Under the pieces are notes generated by a model, which was given only the letters and a program-made list of their open reading frames with translations, was not told the origin of the DNA and searched no databases. Of a DNA stretch of 13,194 bases, positions 1-6,287 are shown piece after piece. Source of the stretch: an uncultured Clostridia bacterium (lineage in GTDB: Bacteria > Bacillota > Clostridia > UBA1381); contig CAJONM010000176.1 in assembly GCA_905235885.1 (NCBI GenBank), positions 1-13,194 on the forward strand. Direction: 5' to 3'. How positions within the stretch are numbered: position 1 is the stretch's first letter; each line of letters starts with the position of its first letter. The position numbers and the translations under genes were made by a program.

Positions 1-626
1 GAATAAGCCGCGATAGCTATTGCCGGCAGAAGTGCCGGCGCGAGCGATTTTGTAACATATATCGCTGTCGGGCCGTCCGCGCCGCCTATTATTCCTATCG
101 ACGCCGCTTCCTTAACGCCCCATGCGATACCGGGTACCAATGCACTTATTACCAATGCGCCTACAAATGTAAAGAATACGCCGAACTGCGCCGCCGCACC
201 CAAAAGTATGCTCTTGGGATTGGCTATAAGCGGTCCGAAATCCGTCATGCAGCCTATACCGACAAATATAAGCGGCGGATATATTCCGAGCTTAACACCT
301 AAATAGAGCAGATCAAGCAAGCCGCCCTCACGGACGATCATACCTACATTAAGACTGTGTCCGTCTATCATATATTGAGTATCGGTAAACCACTCCGTAC
401 GCATCATGATCGCGCTTGAGTCCTTGAGCATCGGCAGGTTTGTCAGAAGAACACCGAATGCTATTGGAAGGAGAAGGAGCGGCTCATATTTCTTTACAAT
501 AGCGAGATATAAAAGCACACAGGCAACTACGAGCATTATGATTGTTTTTACGGCATCTGCCGGTCCGCTTGCTATCAGAGCAGCCATACCGGTATTGCCT
601 AAGAAATTACCAAAACTTTCTAACAC
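1..626 (-). CDS. mmdB: Sodium ion-translocating decarboxylase beta subunit (MmdB/OadB/GcdB family), 3' part cut by window edge
   Basis: Integral membrane subunit that removes CO2 from carboxybiotin on the carrier protein and couples this to sodium export. The minus frame translates to about 208 residues before the window ends, roughly the N-terminal half of a normal beta subunit. It shows a long hydrophobic segment after the start (VKTIIMLVVACVLLYLAIV), then KKYEPLLLLPIAFGVLL, and the family hallmark GGADGPTAIY near residues 181-190; its Asp (about D184) corresponds to the conserved acidic residue implicated in sodium transport. The start is uncertain. GTG at 624-626 gives a family-like N-terminus (MLESFGNFLGNTG) with an AAGTGGTG Shine-Dalgarno-like sequence six bases upstream. 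GTG codons at 633-635 and 636-638 are alternatives. It follows the biotin carrier gene by about 31 bases, as the last gene of the operon visible here. The family call is secure; the substrate of the complex is inferred from mmdA. Confidence 0.93.
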   Translation of the reverse strand, partial: MLESFGNFLGNTGMAALIASGPADAVKTIIMLVVACVLLYLAIVKKYEPLLLLPIAFGVLLTNLPMLKDSSAIMMRTEWFTDTQYMIDGHSLNVGMIVREGGLLDLLYLGVKLGIYPPLIFVGIGCMTDFGPLIANPKSILLGAAAQFGVFFTFVGALVISALVPGIAWGVKEAASIGIIGGADGPTAIYVTKSLAPALLPAIAIAAY

Positions 627-657
627 TTTTGTCACCACTTTCCATATCGTAAGCCTA

Positions 658-1032
658 TCAGTTTAAGGAGATCAGCACATCGCCCGTATTTACGCTGTCT
701 CCGGCGGAAACATTTATACTTGCCACAACGCCGTCAGCACCGGCAAATATCTCATTTTCCATTTTCATTGCTTCAAGAACCGCTACAAGTGTGTCGCTCT
801 TTACCGCATCGCCTACATTGACCTTTATCGATACGACATTTCCCGGCATGGGTGCCGTTACCTTCTTGGCTCCCATTGTTCCCGTCGCCTTGGGTGCTGC
901 CGGTTTTGCCGCCGGAGCCGGAGCAGCTGCCGGAGCAGCCGCAGGTGCAGGTGCCGCCGTTTGAACGCCGCCTACCTCTTCAACATCGACTTCATATGTT
1001 TTGCCGTTTACCGTTATATTAAACTTTCTCAT
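658..1032 (-). CDS. mmdC: Biotin carboxyl carrier subunit of the sodium-pump decarboxylase
   Basis: A 124-residue biotin carrier that shuttles the carboxyl group from the carboxyltransferase (MmdA) to the membrane beta subunit. Residues 1-20 form a short beta-rich start (MRKFNITVNGKTYEVDVEEV) seen in this family. Residues 26-48 are a flexible Ala/Pro-rich linker. Residues 55-124 are a biotinyl/lipoyl domain with the biotinylation motif EAMKM, placing the biotinyl lysine at K90. The gene starts at ATG 1030-1032 with an AAGGAA-type ribosome-binding site just upstream, and lies 23 bases after the OadG-like gene. Biotin must be attached by a BirA-type ligase that is not in this window. It could equally be named gcdC; the alpha subunit next to it favours the methylmalonyl-CoA enzyme. 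Confidence 0.95.
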   Translation of the reverse strand: MRKFNITVNGKTYEVDVEEVGGVQTAAPAPAAAPAAAPAPAAKPAAPKATGTMGAKKVTAPMPGNVVSIKVNVGDAVKSDTLVAVLEAMKMENEIFAGADGVVASINVSAGDSVNTGDVLISLN

Positions 1033-1055
1033 ATTCTGAACTTCCTTTCATTATA

Positions 1056-1433
1056 TCATAATCTGTTGGTGATCGTTTCATTGAGCCCTGCTCTGTTCCA
1101 TGACGAGCGGATCTCTCCGGTGCGCCTATATGACTTTATCCGCAGGTTATATGTTGAGGTGTTGAGACTTGCCGCTACCGCCGCCGTAAGAACGGCTATC
1201 AGCTCCTCTTCATCCTCTTCCGGCTCCTCTATAGGCTCCGGTATTATTTCCTTAACAGGCTCCGCTTTCGGAGCTTTGTGAAATATTATACCGAATAAAT
1301 AGAGAACAAGCATCAGTATCATAAGTACCGCAAAGACGATACCCATTCCGATCACCGCCGTCTGACCGCCCGTAGTCAATGCCATAGGTAATGTGACGCC
1401 ATGACCGGAAATTAAAGCCTGATCCAAATTCAT
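1056..1433 (-). CDS. mmdD: OadG/MmdD-like small membrane subunit of the sodium-pump decarboxylase
   Basis: A 125-residue protein with one membrane helix at about residues 26-51 (AVIGMGIVFAVLMILMLVLY is its core). A strongly acidic, Pro/Glu-rich linker follows (about residues 62-78), then an Ala-rich stretch (79-89). The basic C-terminus IKSYRRTGEIRSSWNRAG matches the tail typical of the MmdD/OadG family. In characterised complexes this subunit anchors the cytoplasmic carboxyltransferase to the membrane beta subunit and stabilises the assembly; it has no known catalytic residues. ATG at 1431-1433 is chosen because AGGAG (1442-1446) lies eight bases upstream. It sits between mmdA (18-base gap) and the biotin carrier, which strongly supports the call despite low sequence complexity. 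Confidence 0.88.
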   Translation of the reverse strand: MNLDQALISGHGVTLPMALTTGGQTAVIGMGIVFAVLMILMLVLYLFGIIFHKAPKAEPVKEIIPEPIEEPEEDEEELIAVLTAAVAASLNTSTYNLRIKSYRRTGEIRSSWNRAGLNETITNRL

Positions 1434-1451
1434 ATCATATGCTCCTTTCCA

Positions 1452-3002
1452 TTATACGGGTAGGTTGCCATGCTTCTTGGCAGGTCTTGAGTCGCGCTTT
1501 GAGCTGAGCATTTCCAGCGCCGCAATGATCCTCGGCCTTGTCGAATCCGGCTCAATAACATCGTCTATATATCCGCGCTGTGCAGCCGCAAACGGCGTTG
1601 CAAATCTGTTTCTGTACTCCTCTACCTTATCGGCTCTTGTCGATATGGGATCATCGCTTTGCGCTATATCGTTCTTAAATATAATATTCGCTGCGCCTTC
1701 TGCGCCCATAACGGCTATCTCTGCCGTGGGCCATGCCATAACGACATCCGTATCAAGATGCTTGGAGCTCATCGCTATGTATGCGCCTCCGTAAGCTTTT
1801 CTTATTATCACATTGATCTTAGGTACAGTTGCTTCCGAATACGCGTAAAGAAGCTTTGCGCCCTTGCGGATTATTCCGCCCTGCTCCTGATCAACACCCG
1901 GGAAATATCCGGGAGTGTCGGTAAGCGTAACTATCGGGATGTTAAAGCTGTCGCAGGTTCTTATAAACCTCGCAGCCTTATCCGATGCGTCTATATCAAG
2001 CGCACCTGCTTTTACATTCGGCTGGTTTGCAACAATGCCGATGCTCATACCGTTCATACGGGCATAGCCTACAACTATATTCTTGGCAAATGCCTTATGG
2101 ACTTCAAAAAATTCGCCGTTATCAACTATTTCGGCAATGACATTTTTTATGTCATAGCTCTGATTTGGACTGTCCGGAACTATAGTTGTCAGCTTCTCGG
2201 ACAAACGGTTTATTTCATCTGTCGGCTCTATATACGGAGCGTCTTCGAGATTGTTTGACGGCAAATAGCTAAGCAGCTTCTTTATATCTGCTATACATTC
2301 CTCATCACCTTGTGCAGTAAAATGACATACACCCGACCTCTCCGCATGGATACGGCTTCCGCCGAGATCCTCCGCCGTCACGCTCTCACCCGTAACAGCC
2401 TCGATCACCTGCGGACCTGTTATAAACATCTTTGATGTTTTATCCACCATAAATATAAAATCGGTTATAGCCGGAGAATATACGGCTCCGCCGGCACATG
2501 GCCCCATGATAACACTTATCTGCGGTATTACGCCGCTGTTTATCGTGTTGCGGAAGAATATCTCGCCAAAGCCTGACAGGGCGTCTATGCCTTCCTGTAT
2601 GCGTGCACCGCCCGAATCGTTTATGCCGATGATAGGCGCGCCCATCTTGGCAGCCATATCCATCACCTTGCATATCTTTTTCGCGTGCATCTCACCCAGT
2701 GAACCGCCCATAACGGTGAAATCCTGAGCATATACATACACAAGCCGTCCGTCTACCGTGCCGTAGCCCGTTACAACACCCTCTCCCGGTGCCTCAACCG
2801 CATCCATACCGAAATCGGTACATCTGTGGCTGACAAAAGCGTCAATCTCCACAAAACTGCCTTCATCAAGGAGCGCGTTTATGCGTTCTCTTGCTGTCAA
2901 CTTGTTGGAATCATGCTGCTTCTTGATTTTAGCTTCGCCGCCGCCGTTTTCTATCTTGTTCCTGCGGTATTGAAGCTCAGTCAGTTTATCAACTGTTCCC
3001 AT
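1452..3002 (-). CDS. mmdA: Methylmalonyl-CoA decarboxylase alpha subunit (carboxyltransferase)
   Basis: A 516-residue acyl-CoA carboxyltransferase that moves the carboxyl group of (S)-methylmalonyl-CoA to the biotin carrier, giving propionyl-CoA. It has the two crotonase-like halves of the PCCB/MmdA family. The N-half has GINDSGGARIQEG (126-138) and the oxyanion-type segment MGPCAGGAVYS (166-176). The C-half has TDTPGYFPGVDQEQGG (361-376) and IRKAYGGAYIAM (400-411). Length and the C-terminal KKHGN tail fit methylmalonyl-CoA decarboxylase alpha subunits; glutaconyl-CoA decarboxylase alpha is longer and oxaloacetate decarboxylase alpha is pyruvate-carboxylase-like. The start ATG has GGAGG seven bases upstream. 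As first gene of the operon it follows a good sigma-A promoter. The remaining alternative is a propionyl-CoA carboxylase or transcarboxylase subunit, but the co-transcribed membrane subunits argue for the sodium pump. Confidence 0.95.
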   Translation of the reverse strand: MGTVDKLTELQYRRNKIENGGGEAKIKKQHDSNKLTARERINALLDEGSFVEIDAFVSHRCTDFGMDAVEAPGEGVVTGYGTVDGRLVYVYAQDFTVMGGSLGEMHAKKICKVMDMAAKMGAPIIGINDSGGARIQEGIDALSGFGEIFFRNTINSGVIPQISVIMGPCAGGAVYSPAITDFIFMVDKTSKMFITGPQVIEAVTGESVTAEDLGGSRIHAERSGVCHFTAQGDEECIADIKKLLSYLPSNNLEDAPYIEPTDEINRLSEKLTTIVPDSPNQSYDIKNVIAEIVDNGEFFEVHKAFAKNIVVGYARMNGMSIGIVANQPNVKAGALDIDASDKAARFIRTCDSFNIPIVTLTDTPGYFPGVDQEQGGIIRKGAKLLYAYSEATVPKINVIIRKAYGGAYIAMSSKHLDTDVVMAWPTAEIAVMGAEGAANIIFKNDIAQSDDPISTRADKVEEYRNRFATPFAAAQRGYIDDVIEPDSTRPRIIAALEMLSSKRDSRPAKKHGNLPV

Positions 3003-3056
3003 AATTGAACCTCCGTTTAATTAGTTTTGAAAATATTTCATTTACACCTATCGTAT

Positions 3057-3085
3057 ATTATAACACCTTTATCTAAATTTTGCAA
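3057..3085 (-). promoter_or_regulatory. Sigma-A promoter of the mmd operon
   Basis: On the minus strand, a -35 box TTGCAA (3080-3085) and a perfect -10 box TATAAT (3057-3062) are separated by 17 bases. They lie about 55 bases upstream of the mmdA start and face away from the dut promoter. No operator or riboswitch-like fold is evident in the leader. Confidence 0.8.
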
Positions 3086-3167
3086 TCACTTTATTTTGTG
3101 GCTCGTAACAGAATACGCCAAGATTTTACCCAATATTTTGTGCAAATCGGACAATTTTCACTTTTTC

Positions 3168-3196
3168 TTGATTTTACGGCGGATATATTGTATAAT
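3168..3196 (+). promoter_or_regulatory. Sigma-A promoter of dut
   Basis: TTGATT (3168-3173) and a perfect TATAAT (3191-3196) with a 17-base spacer. The dut start follows 32 bases after the -10 box, with an AAAGGA ribosome-binding site in between. The roughly 80 bases between this and the divergent mmd promoter are AT-rich with no other feature I can support. Confidence 0.8.
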
Positions 3197-3228
3197 TTAT
3201 TTAAACATTCATATAGAAAGGATCGATC

Positions 3229-3732
3229 ATGAAAAGAATAGCAAAATTTGAAAAAGTAAGCTTCTCGCAGTTCAAACCGGCATTTGAGGAGACATTCCCT
3301 CACGAAAATGCCGAGGAAGCATATAACGCGCTCAAGCTCCCGAGGCGAGCTACAAAGGGCTCTGCCGGATATGATTTTTATTCACCGGCATCCTTTACAC
3401 TTGCTCCCGGAGAGACGATAAAGATCCCCACCGGCATACGCGCGAGAATAGACCCGGAATGGGTACTCAAGCTTTATCCGCGGAGCGGACTGGGATTTAA
3501 GTTTCGTTTGCAGCTGAATAATACCGTAGGGATAATAGACAGCGATTATTATAACAGCGATAACGAGGGGCATATATTCTGTAAGCTCACAAACGACACC
3601 AACGAAAACAAGACAGTCTCTCTCGGTCGCGGTGACGGCTTTTGTCAGGGTATATTTATCGAATACGGGATAACGGTCGATGATGATGCGGACGGTGAGC
3701 GCAACGGCGGATTTGGATCAACAAGCCGATGA
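3229..3732 (+). CDS. dut: dUTP diphosphatase (dUTPase)
   Basis: A 167-residue trimeric-type dUTPase that hydrolyses dUTP to dUMP and pyrophosphate, keeping uracil out of DNA and supplying dUMP for thymidylate synthesis. The conserved motifs appear in order: RATKGSAGYDFYSP (40-53), YPRSGLGFK (83-91), NNTVGIIDSDYYN (97-109, with the presumed catalytic Asp D104), RGDGFCQGIF (134-143) and the C-terminal lid RNGGFGSTS (158-166), which closes over the substrate. An N-terminal extension of about 40 residues (KFEKVSFSQF and following) is usual in the Firmicutes version of this enzyme. It is a single-gene transcript with its own promoter, ending convergently against the sigH operon at a shared hairpin. 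All motifs are intact, so it should be active. Confidence 0.95.
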   Translation: MKRIAKFEKVSFSQFKPAFEETFPHENAEEAYNALKLPRRATKGSAGYDFYSPASFTLAPGETIKIPTGIRARIDPEWVLKLYPRSGLGFKFRLQLNNTVGIIDSDYYNSDNEGHIFCKLTNDTNENKTVSLGRGDGFCQGIFIEYGITVDDDADGERNGGFGSTSR

Positions 3733-3743
3733 ATAAGGAAGAA

Positions 3744-3775
3744 GAAATTGCCGCCTATGATCGGGCGGCAATTTC
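3744..3775. terminator. Bidirectional hairpin terminator between dut and the sigH operon
   Basis: A perfect 12-base inverted repeat, GAAATTGCCGCC (3744-3755) and GGCGGCAATTTC (3764-3775), with an eight-base loop. On the minus strand the hairpin is followed by a T-rich tail (TTCTTCCTT), so it best serves the sigH operon. On the plus strand no T-run follows, so termination of dut there is less certain. The right arm and part of the loop lie inside the last codons of the zinc-ribbon gene, whose TAG stop (3755-3757) is at the arm/loop boundary. Confidence 0.7.
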
Positions 3776-4027
3776 ATGGTAGCATTTATTGCAATAGACA
3801 GGTCTGTCATGCGTCGGCTCAAACGGCACCAAATCAACGGCACCGCATCTGACGCATACGATCTCGTACCTTTTCTTGTTTGTCAAAGAATGGGATCTCC
3901 TTTCGTCCCTGCAAGCCTTGCATCTTTGAGGCAAGGTGTTAAATCCCCTCAAATTGTAAAATTCCATTTCCCCTTCGGTAAAGACAAAGCTCTTTCCGCA
4001 ATCGGCGCATATTATCATTTTGTCCAT
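3755..4027 (-). CDS. Zinc-ribbon domain protein of unknown function
   Basis: A 90-residue protein with three CxxC pairs: C7/C10, C36/C39 with RCKACR, C58/C61 with CVRCG, plus C79/C82 near the C-terminus, making four pairs and therefore potentially two structural zinc sites. The pattern CADCGKSFVF, then PQRCKACRDERR, then VPFEPTHDRPVYCNKC is that of the widespread 'probable zinc-binding domain' (zf-trcl-like) proteins of Clostridia, whose role is not established. No enzymatic motif is present. ATG 4025-4027 has AGGGGA seven bases upstream. It follows sigH by 18 bases and is the last gene of that operon; its end overlaps the operon terminator. A nucleic-acid or RNA polymerase partner is possible from context, but that is inference only. 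Confidence 0.82.
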   Translation of the reverse strand: MDKMIICADCGKSFVFTEGEMEFYNLRGFNTLPQRCKACRDERRSHSLTNKKRYEIVCVRCGAVDLVPFEPTHDRPVYCNKCYHEIAARS

Positions 4028-4045
4028 AAAGTTATCCCCTTGTAA

Positions 4046-4645
4046 TCAGACTAATTCGCTTAGTTTCTTTTTTATTCTCTGTATAGCGTTGTCTACAGCC
4101 TTTGCATCGCGTCCAAGACGCTGAGCGGTCTCCTTGTAGCTTACACCGTTTATATGGAGCATCAGCACTTCCCTTTCAAACGGCGAAAGTGTTTCGGCGA
4201 TAATTGTCTCAATACCCGACAGCTTCTCCTGCTCTATAAAAATATGCTCCGGGTCAAGCTCCTCGCCTCCGTTTAATATGGTGTCAAGAGAATTACCGTA
4301 TTTACCGTCAATATCACCGTCGCTCAGGGACACATATGAGTTAAGTGGATTATGCTTCTGCCGCGATGCCTTCTTTACCGCCGATATGATCCGCCGCTCA
4401 ACGCACACTCCGGCAAAAACATGAAATAAGGGAAAACGGCTCTTATCAAAATCCATAACAGCCTTATATAAGCCTATAAGCCCTTCCTGGACAATGTCAT
4501 CATCATCGCCGCCGGCAAGATAATACGGTTGTGATTTCTTATGAACAAGCGGCTTATAACGCGTCAGGATAGCCTCCAGCGCGGCGGCATCGCCGTTTTG
4601 CGCCATAGCTATAAGCTCATCGTCAGTCATCGTATTCAGATCCAT
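4046..4645 (-). CDS. sigH: SigH-type (sigma-30/Spo0H) RNA polymerase sigma factor
   Basis: A 199-residue sigma-70-family factor lacking region 1.1, matching the transition-state/sporulation sigma factor SigH. Region 2 includes core-binding DDDDIVQEGLIGLYKAV (47-63) and the region 2.3/2.4 segment ERRIISAVKKASRQKHNPLN (83-102); the SRQKHNPLNSYVSL run is characteristic of SigH. Region 4 is at about 153-197 with the helix-turn-helix GVSYKETAQRLGRDAKAVDN (167-186). SigH directs early sporulation and stationary-phase genes in Firmicutes. Its start overlaps nothing but abuts the TGA of the guanylate-kinase-like gene, and its Shine-Dalgarno GGAGG (4651-4655) is inside that gene's last codons, so translation is probably coupled. 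Many Firmicutes have sigH near secE-nusG or rlmB, so this neighbourhood is different. I cannot tell whether the genome has a second sigH. Confidence 0.9.
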   Translation of the reverse strand: MDLNTMTDDELIAMAQNGDAAALEAILTRYKPLVHKKSQPYYLAGGDDDDIVQEGLIGLYKAVMDFDKSRFPLFHVFAGVCVERRIISAVKKASRQKHNPLNSYVSLSDGDIDGKYGNSLDTILNGGEELDPEHIFIEQEKLSGIETIIAETLSPFEREVLMLHINGVSYKETAQRLGRDAKAVDNAIQRIKKKLSELV

Positions 4646-5230
4646 TCATACCTCCGCCGCGTGATATATTTTGTCCCATTCCGCAAGGCATTCCTCTACG
4701 CTCAAGGCGGAATTTATAGAATAAACATTTTTAAGCGCGTTTATGTTCTCTTGTGAAAAATCCTTTTGATCTGCTATAAATCGTCTGCAAACCTCCTCAT
4801 AATCGGGTCTGGCTTGTTTTGATTCTCGCTCGATATATCGTAAAAGTCTCGTTTTATCATCGATCGTCAGATAAACGATACGAACCATATCCGCACCGTA
4901 ATGATCTGTTATTCCCATCGCGCCTTCAAGCGTTGTTATCAATATATAATCGGTTTGCGGCTTTACATCAAATTTTACCGTAAAATAATTCCAGATACCC
5001 TGTGTGGTGAGATATTGGCGTTTTTCGATTATGCATCCGGCGGCATCAAATCCGTTCATTTGATCTTCGGTCACGAAATTATAGTCAACCCCGTCCGTTT
5101 CGCCGCTCCGCATCGGGCGCGTGGTATACGGTATGATGGGGATCAGCTTATCGCAGTTTTTAAGTATCTCCTTATATATCGTGTCCTTACCGGACGCACT
5201 CTTGCCCACTATGCAAAATATTCTGCTCAC
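4646..5230 (-). CDS. Guanylate-kinase-like P-loop NTPase
   Basis: A 194-residue protein with the guanylate kinase fold signatures. The P-loop is GKSASGKDT (9-17), with Asp after the Walker lysine instead of Ser/Thr. The GMP-binding-like element YTTRPMRSGETDGVDYNF is at 35-52. By eye-alignment with bacterial Gmk, the Ser before TTR is Pro and the later NYYG-type segment reads IEKRQYLTTQGIWNYFT (68-84), so one acidic GMP contact appears to be missing. This suggests a distinct clostridial subfamily; activity on GMP is plausible but not assured. The start is GTG 5228-5230, with GATGAGGT upstream overlapping the end of the preceding gene. It is the second gene of the operon and is translationally coupled to sigH. 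It is probably not the housekeeping Gmk, which normally sits with rpoZ/priA genes. Confidence 0.85.
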   Translation of the reverse strand: MSRIFCIVGKSASGKDTIYKEILKNCDKLIPIIPYTTRPMRSGETDGVDYNFVTEDQMNGFDAAGCIIEKRQYLTTQGIWNYFTVKFDVKPQTDYILITTLEGAMGITDHYGADMVRIVYLTIDDKTRLLRYIERESKQARPDYEEVCRRFIADQKDFSQENINALKNVYSINSALSVEECLAEWDKIYHAAEV

Positions 5231-5240
5231 TTTCGCTACC

Positions 5241-6089
5241 TCATCCTTTTTTTATATTTATACGGCAGTCGCATTCTATAACAGAATCCTCTTTTATAAT
5301 GCTGCCGATATGATCGGCTGTTATTATACCCGATCTCGGATTTTTGATCGAGTCTATACCGCCGGATATATCAGCTTCAACATCGGAATATTCAAACGCG
5401 AGGTCACACTCCTCCGTTTTGCAATTTATGAGTTTTAAATTTTTGCAGTAGCATAAAGGCTGAGTTCCGATAATAGTGCAGTTTATAAGCGTTAAACCAT
5501 GTGAATACCAGCCAAGATATTCACCCTTTACGACACTGTCTCTTACTGTTACATTCTTGCTGTGCCAAAACGCGTCCTTTGTATCAAGATAGCTATCGGA
5601 TATATCAAGATTTTCCATATACTGGAATGCATATTTGCCCTTTAACGATATATTAGACAGCGCCACATTGTTACTGTCAAAAAACACATATTCCGATGTA
5701 ATATCCGACTTTTCTATTGTTATGCCGTCACACTTCCATCCGAATTCGGAGGAATTGACGCTGCATCCGTTAAGCTTAATGTGTTGGCATTCTCTCAGAG
5801 CCTTTATTCCGCCAAGCCGGCAATCGTTTATAACGCCGTTTTCGGCATACCATATCGCCGCTCGCGACATATCTTCAAAATCGCTGCTTTCAAGTAAAAA
5901 TTCATTGACATGCCAAAGCGGATATCTCAGCACAAAACGGCAATCGGTCACTCGTACATTTCTTGCTTCTTTAAGAGCGGATTCGCCGTCGGCAGGTCCT
6001 TCAAACGCGCAATTCTTCACCTCTGCATCTGTGAGATTATATAACGCTCTTTCTTCGTCAAGCTGCCGATCTTTGATAATTTTACCCAT
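5241..6089 (-). CDS. DUF3737-family right-handed beta-helix protein
   Basis: A 282-residue cytoplasmic protein without signal peptide or membrane segment. The N-terminal ERALYNLTDAEVKNC, GESALKEARNV and YPLWHV elements match the DUF3737 family. The rest is built of imperfect repeats of about 20 residues alternating N/D/S/C turns with hydrophobic strands (for example NVALSNISLKGKYAFQYMEN and NLDISDSYLDTKDAFWHSKN), as expected for a parallel beta-helix. Members are sometimes labelled hydrolases, but no catalytic residues are known to me, so the function is unknown. ATG 6087-6089 has GGGGAG seven bases upstream. It is first in the operon with the guanylate-kinase-like gene, sigH and the zinc protein, separated from the next gene by 10 bases. 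The operon has its own sigma-A promoter. Confidence 0.85.
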   Translation of the reverse strand: MGKIIKDRQLDEERALYNLTDAEVKNCAFEGPADGESALKEARNVRVTDCRFVLRYPLWHVNEFLLESSDFEDMSRAAIWYAENGVINDCRLGGIKALRECQHIKLNGCSVNSSEFGWKCDGITIEKSDITSEYVFFDSNNVALSNISLKGKYAFQYMENLDISDSYLDTKDAFWHSKNVTVRDSVVKGEYLGWYSHGLTLINCTIIGTQPLCYCKNLKLINCKTEECDLAFEYSDVEADISGGIDSIKNPRSGIITADHIGSIIKEDSVIECDCRINIKKG

Positions 6090-6133
6090 GTGATTTCTCC
6101 CCGATTTTATCCTTATCTAATACTCTTTTTGTT

Positions 6134-6162
6134 ATTTTACCAAACTTTACCGTCTTTTTCAA
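6134..6162 (-). promoter_or_regulatory. Sigma-A promoter of the DUF3737-sigH operon
   Basis: On the minus strand, TTGAAA (6157-6162) and TAAAAT (6134-6139) with a 17-base spacer lie about 45 bases upstream of the DUF3737 gene. It faces away from the alaS promoter. In Bacillus sigH is controlled by AbrB and sigma-A; no specific operator can be recognised here. Confidence 0.72.
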
Positions 6163-6221
6163 GTATATTTATAAAGATTTCAAAATGTTTTCTTAAATTG
6201 AATATTTTTTAGCTGTATCTC

Positions 6222-6250
6222 TTGACATATCCGCACAATAATTATATAAT
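6222..6250 (+). promoter_or_regulatory. Perfect consensus sigma-A promoter of alaS
   Basis: TTGACA (6222-6227) and TATAAT (6245-6250) with a 17-base spacer, an exact match to consensus. The predicted transcript start is near 6257, leaving a leader of only about 30 bases before the alaS ATG. Confidence 0.9.
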
Positions 6251-6287
6251 ATTTTCTGTTATTTACATCGAAAGGAAGTATTTACTG

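Noticed and set aside
1659..2258. Long open frame on the plus strand opposite mmdA (about 199 codons)
   Set aside because: It is antisense to highly conserved mmdA codons, has no ribosome-binding site, and resembles no protein; it is a by-product of codon use.
3003..3228. A riboswitch or small RNA in the gap between mmdA and dut
   Set aside because: The gap is filled by two divergent promoters and short leaders; no stable conserved-looking fold was found.
6222..6287. A longer alaS start at 6222
   Set aside because: This stretch is the perfect consensus promoter and leader; the family N-terminus begins at 6288 with a good ribosome-binding site.
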